A stretch of 64,000 nucleotides of DNA from Zygnema cylindricum. Lineage: Eukaryota > Streptophyta > Zygnematophyceae > Zygnematales > Zygnemataceae. Position 1 is the stretch's first letter. The number at the start of each line of letters is the position of its first letter. This document shows, piece after piece, positions 10,201-21,170 of the stretch. A program made the position numbers and the translations under genes. The DNA lies in assembly GCA_037447655.1 (NCBI GenBank), contig JBBHKE010001514.1, positions 94,761 through 158,760 of the forward strand, given 5' to 3'. The notes beneath the pieces are model-generated. The model did no database searches, was not told where the DNA came from, and was given only the letters and a program-made list of their open reading frames with translations.

Positions 10201-12211
10201 ACCAGAATAAACAAAGAAACAAACAAAATAAATAAATAAAAAATAGATCAAAAAGAAGATTCAACCAGCTTCGTGTCTCTCATAGCCTTGGACAGGCACA
10301 AGCACGTTCACAATTGGGAAATAGAAATACACAAAAAATATGATTTGATCCACAGTAAGCTCAGTATTCCATGCAGTGTCAGAATTCGGCCAGCCGCGAC
10401 ATACATGTATATAGAAATGTATAAATATGTAAATATCTGTGTATGTAAATGCACATATGTAAAACAGACTGTTTTGTTTTTTGCAGTTTCCTCCCAATTT
10501 CAAAGAGAAACTAAAAAAAGAAAAGCAATAGAAACAAAAGAAAATAAAAAAAGAAATGAATGTGAAGCGTTCCATACCCCAATTTCCAGTCGAGTTCGAT
10601 TCTTGGAATGTAGCCGGATGGGCGAAGTATCCGAATGGGCCTCTACGGAACTGAAACATCACAAAGAACATTTTCCAAATGAGCAGTTAGAAGTGTGCTA
10701 CACAGATCAATGCAGTACTGAACAAATTTTGCAAAAATGTAATACCTTGTAATATACACAAACACTATACATCAAGTGATGTACACACTGAAATGCCTGT
10801 GGTTTAACGCAAAAAAAAAAATCTGAGAGTACCAGGGAGAAGTATACGAGAGAGGAGAAACGAGAAAGAGTCAAAGGTGACAGTGAGAGAAGAGAACCGT
10901 GGGAGAGGCTGAAGGAGAGGGTGAGGAGAAAAAAAGAAAGACTGACCCTGAAGAGTATGAGAGAGAGAGAGACAGAGAAAGAGAGGCAGAAAGAGAGAGG
11001 GAGAGAGAGAGAGAGAGAGAGATAACCACCCACTAACCCTGCCCATTTCTCTCGCTTGCTCTCACTCTCTATTTTCTCACCTGGATATTAACGTGAATCA
11101 TTTCCGTTTCTCCCACTGCGGCGCATCCGTTCAAATGGTCGTCGGACGCGGAGCACAAGTTCACCGCTCCCCCGTGGATGTAGACTCTCACGGGGAGGGA
11201 GGCCCGGGTATAGCTGGGCCGTACAGGAGCCCAGATGTTCATGTACAGACAGTCCTGCAAACAGACAAAATGGCACAAACAGACAAAAAATTGAAAGAAG
11301 AAAGGGAAACACAGGAATAGTGTGCAATTGGGTGAGGAGAAAAAGGGGACAGGGGTGAATGTGGACAAAAAGAGAATAAGGAAGTGGGAAGCTTTATTCT
11401 TTCTTTGTGAGGGTTATTTGTCAATTTTTTTTGGGGGAAAACTGGAAAGAAATGGAAGACGGGAGAAAAGGAAGAAGGGAGAATATAATTTGGAATCCAA
11501 TGTTTTCTAATTTTCGCTTCTCCTTTTCTTTCGCTCTCTCCTCCCTCTTCACTAAGAAATCTCATTTCCCTGTTTCTATCTTTCTTTTCTGTCTTTTTCT
11601 TTGGCTCATTATTTATCTTTTTTCTGTCTTTTTCTTTGGCTCATCATTTATCTTTCTTTTCTGTTTTTTTCTTTGGTTCATTATCTTTTCTTTCCCCTCC
11701 CGTTCCTTCTATCCTTTTTAACTTCCCTAAATTTGTAGCCATGTTCCTCTTCTTCCCACTTTCCCTTCCTCCTCCCCCTTTTTCCTTTCTCCCTCCTCCC
11801 TCTCTTCCCCCTCCCTCTCCCCTCACCTCACTGCTGACGTCCTCCGTCGTCCCATCATCCGTTTTGGTGGTAGTGGAGAGCGTGCAGATGCTGCCACATG
11901 GCGGCGGGGCAGTGGTCGCCTGGAGAGCTGGAAGACTGTACGGAGTGTCGTACAGATCCGCTGGACGGTAGCGGGAGAGGGCCCACAGGAGGTTTGGCGA
12001 ATGGGATTCCGAGAAATTGGGAAACTTTTGGATATTTGTGGCAGGCGGAGCCGTTGAGGAGGCCCAGAGGGAGGAGGCGGGTGTGGGGGGAGAGGGAGGT
12101 GGTAGGGAGGGATGCAGCGTAAAGAGTCACTCTGGCAGAGGTGGAAAGGAGAAAGGAGAGGAAGAGGGAGAGGGAGAGGGAGAGAGAAGTGAGGAGGAGA
12201 AGAGGAGACAT
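7248..12211 (-). CDS. Type-B carboxylesterase/cholinesterase-family hydrolase, secreted (nine exons, one frameshift)
   Basis: Exons (high to low): 12211-11827, 11254-11081, 10650-10578, 10189-10091, 9732-9626, 9138-8880, 8735-8574, 8454-8213, 7490-7248. All introns are GT-AG and every phase joins. The product is about 580 residues, usual for the family, with a Leu/Ser-rich signal peptide at residues 1-30. Landmarks are [14 protein letters not shown] (about 70), [11 protein letters not shown] (128-138), oxyanion-hole HGG (155-157), [30 protein letters not shown], nucleophile Ser242 in GQSGG, Glu376 in TTNEGSYF and His475 in THGSEL. The triad is therefore complete. The substrate is unknown; ester hydrolysis outside the cell or in the secretory path is expected. 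Exon 1 needs one base fewer in the GGG at 11973-11975 to keep frame, so this is either an assembly error or a recent lesion. Several introns are purine-rich repeats, and the exon 6 donor lies in a (GT)n tract. Confidence 0.88.
7600..8033. mobile_element. Non-autonomous hAT-type element in a carboxylesterase intron
   Basis: 434 bp with ends CATAGTTGTTCAAA and TTTGAACAACTATG. Flanks are ATATGAAT (7592-7599) and ATACGAAT (8034-8041), an 8-bp TSD with one mismatch. The interior is rich in CCGTACA motifs. It lies wholly within the last intron of the carboxylesterase. A longer relative is at 42476-43332. Confidence 0.82.
9139..9600. repeat. ATGTCACAAA degenerate repeat in a carboxylesterase intron
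   Basis: The intron between exons 9732-9626 and 9138-8880 is made largely of scattered AATGTCACAAA-like units. No exon is missed here, since flanking phases agree. Confidence 0.6.
9815..10010. repeat. Purine-rich GGAAAGGAGG repeat in a carboxylesterase intron
   Basis: Near-pure A/G on the plus strand (C/T on the coding strand) between exons 10189-10091 and 9732-9626. Similar tracts lie in the introns at 10850-11010 and 11700-11825. Confidence 0.75.
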
Positions 12212-12293
12212 TTTGAAAGGGATCTCGAGAAAAAGTGTTCGTTGGAGAGAAGGGTGAGAGTGAGAGGGGAGTACTAGCGCATAAGATTAGCAT

Positions 12294-13024
12294 TGAATTG
12301 GTCTATAAATTGTAATCGAAGGAGAAGATTACTGTGGTTAGCGAGGATTGTCGTCCCGCCTTTTTGAACGCGCACACGTGGCGGGGAATTGTTCTACACG
12401 TTCGAAAAAAAACAAAAAGAGCGGCGCAGTTTCATTGGACCGCCAAATTTGAAGCGTACAGTACTGTACTTCCGGAGGTGCCGGAGCCGGTTTCGTACAA
12501 AATAAAACGAAAAAAGTACAGTGATGGGCTCTTCAGTCTTCACTATGACACTCTTGACTGCGTGCAGGATCTGGGTGACTGTCATCCGTACCTGTACTAT
12601 TATGACGGTTCGTACACGAGACTGAAGGTACAACAATTACAGTATGGGTTCGTTACATTCCTCCAGTCATTTGCGGGACCTTCGGCACCTCGCGGGGCCC
12701 GTTCCGCAGACCCAGAGAAAGGCCGTAATCGGGTATCTAAAATAGGGTTTATAGGGTTAGGGTCATTTGATTTTTGTTTCTTTTAATTAAATAACCACGA
12801 CCAAATAAAAAACTTTAAACATACGGTCGCGCGCAGAAAACGGGAGTCTGGGGCGACGTGGACGCCTTCGGCACCCCTGCGGGGCTCCGAAACCTTGCAA
12901 GATCCAGTACAGTACACCGTGAATCTCTTTTGGTACACAAGGCTGAAGGTACAAAAATCATAGTACTGTACAGTACACTGTGAGTCTATGTTCGTACACA
13001 ATACTGAAGGGACAACAATCATAG
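12294..13024. other. Upstream of the carboxylesterase, with a tandem duplication of about 63 bp
   Basis: No gene recognised. Two tandem copies of a unit beginning AGTACACCGTGAATCTC and ending ACAAAAATCATAGTACTGTAC occupy about 12905-13024. The unit begins like a family-A MITE end, so it may be a relic of one. Palindromes such as GTACAGTACTGTAC are frequent. Confidence 0.5.
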
Positions 13025-13647
13025 TACACCGCGAATCGTAATTAGAGTAGATTACTCTAATTCGGTCGCTCGAAAATTCGAGTCTATCACATCAAATAGA
13101 GTAATCGATTATAATTTTTTCATTATTCTAATTCAGGTGAAGTTTAATTAGCGTAAAATATTCTAATATAGTTAACTTTTAAATAGTGTAGAGTACGGAC
13201 GACATCTGACCGTGCAAATTTGTACTTTTATAAGTAAAAAGGTACAAATAATGATTTAATAGAATCGCGCTCGCACGTGAAACCGCACTAAACAAAAAAA
13301 TCAATCACATCGAAAAAAAATCCGTTTGCATAACTCTCGTCCGTCGACAGCATCGTCGTCAGTGTGAACATTAACTGACATTGAATGCGACAAATAAGAC
13401 TAGCGTCATAATGACGTCAATACTATACGGACTGACACATTTTGTAAGTCTACGTAATTTAGTGTTCATAACTTTCACCCAAAAAATTATCGCCGACATA
13501 ACCCAATATAGAATGCTTAAATAAATTAGAGTAAACTTCATAGTAGAAAAAGCTCTATCACAAAAATTAGCGTTCATTACTCTAATTGTTTTTTTTTTGT
13601 TTTTTTACTCTAATTTTTTCATTACTATAATTACTATTCGCGGTGTA
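13025..13647. mobile_element. MITE family A (623 bp, TA-flanked)
   Basis: Starts TACACCGCGAATCGTAATTA and ends with its inverse, tactattcgcggtgTA. The interior shares sequence with 28800-29102 (CGGACTGACA..., CATAACCCAATATAGAAT). No coding capacity. Confidence 0.75.
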
Positions 13648-13650
13648 CAG

Positions 13651-13832
13651 TACACCGCCAATCGCTATTAGAGTAAATAACGCTAATTCGGTGCCCATTT
13701 TTCAAAATAAAAACCTGAAATACAATCCATAATTCTATTTTTTCCTTTTTTCTAATTAGGGTTTTGTTTTCAATTAGCGTTAATAATGGAAGTACACTGC
13801 AATGGAAATAATGTGGCGTTCGGACAGGGTAT
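13651..13832. mobile_element. MITE family A, one-ended fragment
   Basis: Starts TACACCGCCAATCGCTATTA and matches the inverted right part of the 48004-48575 element as far as GACAGGGTATCTC, then diverges. It begins 4 bp after the preceding element ends. Confidence 0.65.
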
Positions 13833-15076
13833 CTCAAGCGTAATGAAATAGATAGTGTAATGAAACAATTAGCGTTATTTACGCTAATTAGGAATTTCAG
13901 TTTTTCCCAAAAAAATATTTATTCTAATTGATCATTAAGAGTGTTGTTCCTTTAGGCGGTCTCAGTAAACATCGAAAATCCGATTACTCAAGCGACCGTT
14001 CCATTGTGTCGCGTCAGTAACCCACATGTTATTTGTGTAACACAATTTGATTAGTCAATGTAATAGATGAATGCGATGCTGGTAATCTTTACAGAATCTC
14101 TGACAACAAATTGTGACCACACATTTTTACCAGTGAAGGTAAAAAGTGACTCGTATGACGTATTGAATAAAATCTGTACGGGCGGACAAACTTAAGATTT
14201 GTAAAAGCGTATAAAAATGTCAGAATGGTTAGTGGATGGTAACAGAAGCATGAAACAATATCCTCCGTCAAAGATTTTCTTGCAGCTTCCGGTAGCCTCG
14301 CATCCTCCCTGGCGAAAGGCACATGTCATATGCGAAGTGTACCCACCTGGTCGCGCGATCGTCGTGGATATTTGTTCACTTTTCCACGAGGCACGATGTT
14401 ATTCGTTCAGGCGCTTATAATTGACCTACTCCGGGTCACTTTTTGCAAACTGAAAGTGTCAGATGATGGCGTATCCGATTATACATCCGATGGTCCACGT
14501 TTACGCCCATAAACGTGGAGAATCAAATCCCTCATTCAGTAGGCTTGTTTTTCTGACATTTTATTTTTTTTGGTACGGCACTGTACGAAACATTAAGGTT
14601 TTCTGTAAACAACGACATTTTTCCCCTACTGGAACCTCACCCTAACTCTAATTTTTAAACTGCTTTGTAATAATTGTCGGCGCATAATATCTTCACACTG
14701 AAATATGTGCATGTACGAAATTGTTCAAATCGTATTCCGTCGCGTTTTTGTGACATCCGCGTCATTTTTTCCAGAGCACATTTTCATGTGTGCGCGTTAG
14801 TGTAAATATTTTTCTGTACCTTTTTACTTAAAAAAGTACAAAAAAATACGGATATGACAGTCCGCACACCACACTATTTAGAAGGGCACTATATTACAGT
14901 TATGAACCCGATTAGGTGGGGTACCTCAAATAACATCCAGAAACATTTAGAATGATTAATTCTATTTGGGAATTTGCCTAAAAAAACGGGGTACCTCAAT
15001 TAGAGTAATGAATGCTAATAGCGATTCACGGTGTAACGGTACAACAATTATAGTACAGTCCACCGTCAATCTCTAC
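13833..15076. other. Intergenic stretch of MITE-like debris
   Basis: No gene recognised. A family-A end (TAATAGCGATTCACGGTGTA) lies at about 15016-15035, with the matching inner part GGGGTACCTCAAT before it; its partner end was not identified. Confidence 0.45.
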
Positions 15077-15673
15077 TACACCGCCAATCGTTACTACTGT
15101 ACTGTAGCATTTAGAAATTATTAGTGTTGAAAATTAATTAGGGTTATTAACGCTAGTTTGAGTTTTTCAAGTTTTCGAAAAAAAAAAGTACTCTAATTTA
15201 TCCATAACGTTGATTTGGGTAAATGGATCTGCCATTAGGATCTTTACGGTAAAATAGGTAAAAGTACAAAATCTACCAAATCGTACACCGTCACGTCTTT
15301 TTAGTCTAATTTATTCATAAGTCTATTTTGGGTTTTTTCCCGTATAATGAAAACGCGGTCAATATTCTTACACTAAAATAGGTACGATTTCATTCTGCAT
15401 TTCATTTTGAGCGCAATTTTATGTGCGATCGCGATTTTTTTAGTCCATATTTTGTACTTTTTTACTTAACTAAGTACCATTTTGTACGAACTGACACATC
15501 CGTACACCACACTTTTCAAGAAGATCATAAATTAAAATTATTAACGTTAATTCACCAAAACCTTAATTAAGGTAAAAACTAATTTAGTGTTTTTAACTTT
15601 ATTTCAAGTAAGACCCTAAAAAAATTGGGGCGCCAAAATAGCGCACATAACGCTAATAACGACTGGCGGTGTA
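15077..15673. mobile_element. MITE family A (597 bp, TA-flanked)
   Basis: Starts TACACCGCCAATCGTTACTA and ends CGCTAATAACGACTGGCGGTGTA. Noncoding interior with repeated TTAGCGTTA blocks near both ends. Confidence 0.65.
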
Positions 15674-16281
15674 GTGTTGATAACACTAATTCGGCGCCGC
15701 AAAATGTTGACCCTTTACGTTAGTATTGGTACAGTTTAATCAGTGTAAACTACACTAATTTGGACAATTATAAAAGAATGCACTGTACAAAATGTGCCAG
15801 TCCGTACTAAAATTGCACGTTATTTCGTACATAAAAAGTGTCAGATAATGGCGTCAAGACTGTGAAGTGAGTGGCGTTGGCACGGAAAAGGGCACTAAGA
15901 TTTGATTCCTACCAAAAAAAGAGGAGGCAAATTGCGCGAACCTGTTCTTATAGGTCCAACGTCAACTATGTGCACACATGCTATAACAACCACACTACTT
16001 AATGTGTATCCAAATTAATGATATTTATATGTGTAAGTTAGGGTTAATGTTTTCAAAACATGATTTTGCACCAAAAATAGAGGTAGTAACATTATTTGCT
16101 GATGGATCCAATAAATAACAAAAAAACACAAAGAAGCACGTTCACACAAGCGGAAACAATATAACAATAGAACCACAAAAAGTGAGAGCCATTAAAAAAA
16201 AAAAAAAAAATTTTCCTTTCCCACAATAATCAACCAAAATCCTCCTTCCCCTGCTATGGTATCTTCGGTACTGTACTTAGC
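15674..16281. other. No feature seen
   Basis: AT-rich, no open frame of interest. A poly-A run lies at about 16193-16210. Confidence 0.5.
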
Positions 16282-16961
16282 TTAGGCAGTGTCCCCATGC
16301 AATCGGTACTTTGATAGAATATCTTGGACTGTAGTGAAGATTCTCCGTACTACTTTGAAAAGTGTCCCAACGTGCGGAAATGAAATCGGAACTTTGGAAT
16401 GTGACGATTATAGACGTGGGTTTAACTTGTGACAATTCAAGACAACTACGAAACTTTCGACGATTGGTGACGTCCACAAAAAAAACGAAAATTACAAACG
16501 TCTAGATTTTTGTAGTTTTGTGACATTGTAGATTTTTAGGGTTTTGTGACATCCATGCTTACTTGTGACAACGTCAACGTCACAAATTCAAGAACTTTCC
16601 GACAAGGCTATCCAATTTCGTTTTTAGACTTTTCTCACTCGAATTGCCATAAAAATATACCTAAAGGTAGTCAAATGAATCATTTTTCAATTATCTTTCA
16701 TTTTGTACCAATAATGTCGTGCCTCATTCTAAAAAGAGTGAGATAAAAGCGATAATGCAAAAGGGACAAGGGAGAAGGGAGAGGGGAGAGGCGACGATGG
16801 CGCAAACTTTATGGAAAGGACGCATGAATGAAAGTGGAGGTCCGTGACCCCTGAGATTTTTTTCCGTACATGCTCGTCTTTTTCGTACATGCGCGTGACG
16901 GGCACAAAGAAAAACATTGACTACTCTCCCTCATTATAAATTTTCATACTCGTGTGGCGCG

Positions 16962-17795
16962 TGTTGAAATAAGTAGTTTTTGTATTTTCTAGGTCTAAAT
17001 TAATTAGCGGAAAACATATAAAGAAAATGTAGGCAGCCTGCCTCCATGTCTTCTCTCTTACCCCCATACTTGTTGTAGTCACTGAAGGAGAGAGAGAGAG
17101 AGCGATGGAGCCATGGCTGCCTCAGCTCCATAGGAAGGACTAAAGAGTGACTTAAGTCACTCTCAACAAAAGGTTGAATCCGGCAGGACTCGAACCCCCG
17201 ACCAGCAGAGCGCAGCGTAGCCGTTAGCTCTAACCAGTCTGTCGTAGAAGTCCGTTAGGAGATATAGGGTTTCATTAATATTTAAACTAATGTGTTATAC
17301 AGAAATCATTCAACTGAAACTCTCTACGGCACGCATAGATACAGTTTTACGAAATACGAAGTACTGTACTAAATTGAAACGGATATTGCGCATTTTGTTT
17401 CGACAGCGAAACAAATATTTCGCAAGTATTTATTACGGCTGAGATTCCATTTCGCGTCAAACCTAACGGCGCACATCGTCGCCAAAATCCCGGAATGGTC
17501 ACTTTGGCATTTAGTGACGTGGCATGACCTGGCGCAACGTGGAGAGATGACATTCGGCCGCGGGAATTCCGAGGAACGTACGGACGAGTGGAAAATAGAC
17601 ACGTGTCCGCCTAATGGCTTTGTCGTACAGAGGCCGTACAGAAAGTACATTGGCAGTAGTACTTTGTGGTACTGTACAGTGTTCTGATTGGTTCGTACAG
17701 GCAGTAGATAGGGGTTGTGAGAGAGAACTAGGAAAAACTAGGACTTAGGAAAAATCAGGTAGATAGTCCTCTCTCTCTTTGAGAGTTTGTATAAA
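16962..17795 (+). repeat. Copia 5' LTR (incomplete at the gap)
   Basis: Matches 19815-20650 nearly throughout, including the embedded tRNA-like block and the GAGAGTTTGTATAAA motif, which is a plausible TATA box of the LTR. Confidence 0.85.
17171..17250 (-). other. tRNA-like (Pol III box A/B) block, antisense in the LTR
   Basis: On the minus strand there is a box-A-like TGGTTAGAGCT and, about 30 bp on, a perfect box B (GGTTCGAGTCC) in a GC-rich tRNA-like setting. The second copy, in the 3' LTR (about 20030-20105), has GGTTCAAGTCC. I could not fold a full cloverleaf, so this is a tRNA-derived or SINE-like module rather than a tRNA gene. Confidence 0.5.
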
Positions 17796-17805
17796 NNNNN
17801 NNNNN
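17796..17805. other. Assembly gap (10 N)
   Basis: Exactly ten N in the Copia, right after the 5' LTR TATA-like motif. A round number like this is usually a placeholder of unknown true length. Confidence 0.95.
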
Positions 17806-17845
17806 AAGATAGAGCAGCTTCAGGTATATTCATACACTCCAAAGG

Positions 17846-19801
17846 CCACTCAGAGGATATAGAACCTAGAGGAAATTTACAAAGAAGATAAGTATCAGAT
17901 TTGAGTCAGAGAGTGAGGAGAACTCGGTCGTTCCCGAAAGGGACATAAGTGAAACCGTGATTGCAGATTCAGGGGAGATCCAAGATATAGGAGACTCACC
18001 GGAAACCTCACATACTTATATGGACTTCGACGAGATAGAAGAAGCGAGACAAGAACCAACTTCCATGGACAGGGAAGCCGATGAGACAGTGAGAAGAAAT
18101 CGAAGACTTCCATCTATTCTAGCTTCGGAGTTTGAGGGAGGAAGAAGGAGCAGCAAACGGATACAGGAAAAACAAGCTTCTCATAAGGTAACTAAGGTAT
18201 CTCACCCAGATGAGCCTCATTCTTACTCAGAGGCAGTGAATAGTCCAGAGAAAGAAAGATGGATTACAGCCATAAATGATGAAATGGCTTCTATCATGGA
18301 AGCAAATACTTGGGAACTAGCGGATTGCCCTCCAGACAGAAAACCTATTGGGTGTAAATGGGTTTTTAAACTAAAACCGAACCCAGATAATACCATTGAG
18401 AGATACAAGGCTCGATTGTAGCAAAAGGATTCACCCAAAAGGAGGGGATTGACTATGAGGAGACCTTTGCTCTAGTTGTTCGGTTCCCATCAGTAAGGAT
18501 TCTCCTCAATCTGGCAACAGCGGAAGACATAGAAATACATTAGATGGACTTTAAGACTGCTTTTCTTAATGGTGAGTTAGAGGAAGAAATTTTTATGAGA
18601 CAACCCGAAGGGTTCGTGGAAGAAGGAGAAGATAGCAAAGTCTGCAGACTCATAAAGTCCTTATATGGACTAAAGCAGGCTCCCCGACAGTGTAATAAGA
18701 AACTAGATGAGTTTCTTACAAGTATGGGATATATCCGTATCAGCTCTGACCATTCTATCTATATGTTTGAGGATGAGAATGGTGTGATTTTATTACAATT
18801 TATGTGGATGATATGCTTGTGTTGAGGTAATCTTTGGAAAAGATCAATAAGTTAAAGAAAGATCTTAGAAGCCGATTTTATATGAAGGATTTAGGGAAGC
18901 AAGATATATTTTGGGGATTCAAATGGAGAGAGATAGGGGGAAGAAGATTATTTGACTTACTCAGAGAGAAGCAATAGGTAATATGCTTGAGAAATTCCAG
19001 ATGGAAAATGTTAACAGTTGTACCACTCCCATGGACTTGAAAAAAGTAAGTGATGGGAGTGTAGAAGGAGGAGTGATGAACTTAGACGATCAGATGAGTG
19101 CAGAAGAGAGAGAATTTATGAAGTCTATCCCTTATAGACAAGTCGTAGGAAGTTTAATCTATTTTATGAACTGTACCAGACCGGACATAGCGGCAACAGT
19201 TGGAGTACTCGGTAGGAGTCTTAATGATCCTAGGAAGAGAGACTGGGAGGCAGCAAAGAGAGTCATGAGATATCTTGTGGGAACTAGAGAGTTATGGTTG
19301 CATTTGGGAGGGGAGCACACTGAAATCACTACTTGGAGTGACGCCAGTTATCGGGACGCACCTATGAGACGATGCACTTCTGGGTATGTGTTGTATGTTG
19401 GGGAAGGTGCTTGCTGTTGGAGCAGTAAGCAACAAAAGGTGGTTGCTCAGTCCACTATGGAGGCTGAGTATATGGCCTCTAGTTCTACTGTGAAAGAATT
19501 GATGTGGGTCAAGTCCTTGCTGCAAGAACTGGGGTATATGAAGGAGGGAGTGCATGAAATTTTTTGCGATAATCAAGCGGCCATAGCAATTACAGCCAAT
19601 CCAAAACATCATTTTAAAGCTAAACATATGGACATAAGATTAAGTTTTGTATGAGAAAAAGTGGAGAATAAAATAGTGAATCTTTTATATAGATCTGATG
19701 AGGAAATGGTGGCTGACATGATGACCAAACCTGTGCCCTCTCCAAAGTTAAAATATTGTAGGGAAAAATGTGGATTAAAAGAAAATTTAAAAATAGACTA
19801 G
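17846..19801 (+). pseudogene. Copia pol remnant (reverse transcriptase and RNase H)
   Basis: The RVT_2 domain starts with the WITAINDEMASIMEANTWEL and GCKWVFKLK blocks. Next come FKTAFLNGELEEEIFMRQPEGF, SLYGLKQAPRQ and the catalytic YVDDM (about 18800-18816, in another frame). RNase H follows with TSGYVLYVG, STMEAEYMA and CDNQAA. The tail ends KENLKID at the stop 19799-19801. Lesions visible: a lost base near 18418, TAG at 18541-18543 where the family has Gln, a lost T near 18802, other indels at 18830-18910, and TGA at 19652-19654 where Arg is expected. It is not functional. Confidence 0.9.
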
Positions 19802-19814
19802 AAAATAAGGGGAG

Positions 19815-20860
19815 TGTTGAAATAAGTAGTTATATTGTATTTTCTAGGTCTAAATTAATTAGCGGAAAACATATAAAGAAAATGTAGACAGCCTGCCTCC
19901 ATCTCTTCTCTCTTGCCCCCATACTTGTTGTAGTCACTAAAGGAGAGAGAGAGCGATGGAGCCATGGCTGCCTCAGCTCCATAGGAAGGACTAAAGAGTG
20001 ACTTAAGTCATTCTCAACAAAAGGTTGAGTACCGCAGGACTTGAACCCCCGACCGGCAGAGCGCGGCGTAGCCGTTAGCTCTAACCAGTCTGTCGTAGAA
20101 GTCCGTTAGAAGATATAAGGTTTCATTAATATTTAAACTATCGTGTTATACAGAAATCATTTAATTGAAACTCTTTAAGTCACGCATAGATACAGTTTTA
20201 CAAAATACGAAGTACTGTACTAAATTGAAACGGATATTGTGCATTTTGTTTCGACTGCGAAACAAATATTTCGCAAGTATTTATTACGGCTGAGATTCCA
20301 TTTCGCGTCAAATCTAACGGCGCACATATTCGCCGAAATCTCGGAATGGTCACTTTGGCATTTAGTGACGTGGCATGACCTTGCGCCACGTGGAGAGATG
20401 ACATTCGGTCGCGGGAATTCTGAAGAACGTACGGACGAGTGGAAAATGGACACGCGTCCGCTTGATGGCTTTGTCGTACAGAAGCCGTACAGAAAGTATA
20501 TCGGCAATAGTACTTTCTGGTACTGTACAGTGTTCTGATTCATTCGTACAGGCAGTAGATAGGGGTTGTGAGAGAGAACTAGGAAAAACTAGGACTTAGG
20601 AAAAATCAGGTAGATAGTCCTCTCTCTCTTTGAGAGTTTGTATAAATTGGCATCTTTGCCACCCTATAACTTATCGGCTGGTTGGCTGTTTTCAGTGATT
20701 CTTTTTGCTATGGACTCAAGGGAGTCCAGCTGCACAAGGGTGCAGTCAAATTGTCAGTTTGCCTTTTTGGGCAGTAGTGGATGTGGCTTGAAGTAGGTTA
20801 GTTAAATACTATCTAGAGGCTTCCTGAATTCTGTAGTCTAATGGAGGACACAGAATTGTA
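19815..20860 (+). repeat. Copia 3' LTR (1046 bp)
   Basis: Complete LTR from TGTTGAAATAAG to the GCGCG target duplication. It contains the TATAAA-like motif (about 20641) and, further on, a C/T-poor region absent from the truncated 5' copy because of the gap. Confidence 0.85.
20030..20105 (-). other. tRNA-like block in the 3' LTR
   Basis: Second copy of the antisense box A/box B module. Box B here is GGTTCAAGTCC, one base off the 5' LTR copy. Confidence 0.45.
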
Positions 20861-21170
20861 GCGCGTGCCCGGGTCGTTTTCATTCGTTCATTAGGGGTAC
20901 ATTTGCTGAAATCCCTTCGCGCGGCGATTTTAAACAAAGTTTTTTTGATGGGTTGGATTCTCTTGATTAGGGGTTAAAAAGAGGAAAAATGCCAAAATGC
21001 GTTTACATGACGACAAACATAGATTACGTTCAAAATATCGAATTGAAGTTCACTTTACCGTGGTAAATTTGATTTTTTTGTACAACTAAAGTTTTTCTCG
21101 TTCGCGACTGAATTTTGGGGGAAAACGACAGAGAAAAGTCGATTATTTAATACATAGGGAAACACCATTA

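Larger units (their letters stand above)
16962..20860 (+). mobile_element. Copia LTR retrotransposon with a gap
   Basis: 5' LTR (16962-17795, cut by the gap) and 3' LTR (19815-20860) both start TGTTGAAATAAG and are closely similar. The 3' LTR is preceded by a polypurine tract (AAAATAAGGGGAG). The 5-bp duplication GCGCG flanks the element (16957-16961 and 20861-20865). Between the LTRs only the RT and RNase H parts of pol are present. Gag, protease and integrase are missing and may be lost in the 10-N gap. The 3' end reads ...GAATTGTA, so it lacks the usual CA terminus. Confidence 0.88.
16285..21167. mobile_element. PIF/Harbinger-like non-autonomous element, split by a Copia insertion
   Basis: Left end GGCAGTGTCCCCATG at 16285, right end CATAGGGAAACACCA at 21167, flanked by TTA on both sides (16282-16284 and 21168-21170). 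Without the Copia (16962-20860) it would be about 980 bp, close to the intact relative at 50039-50991 (953 bp) with which it shares both arms. The 3-bp TTA duplication and the G-rich TIR suit PIF/Harbinger. The superfamily call is inference, as no transposase is present. Confidence 0.75.

Noticed and set aside
11855-12211. Exon 1 of the carboxylesterase ending ...HALHYHQNG in the first frame
   Set aside because: The conserved SEDCLYMN junction is only reached from the other frame; the first-frame tail has no family match.
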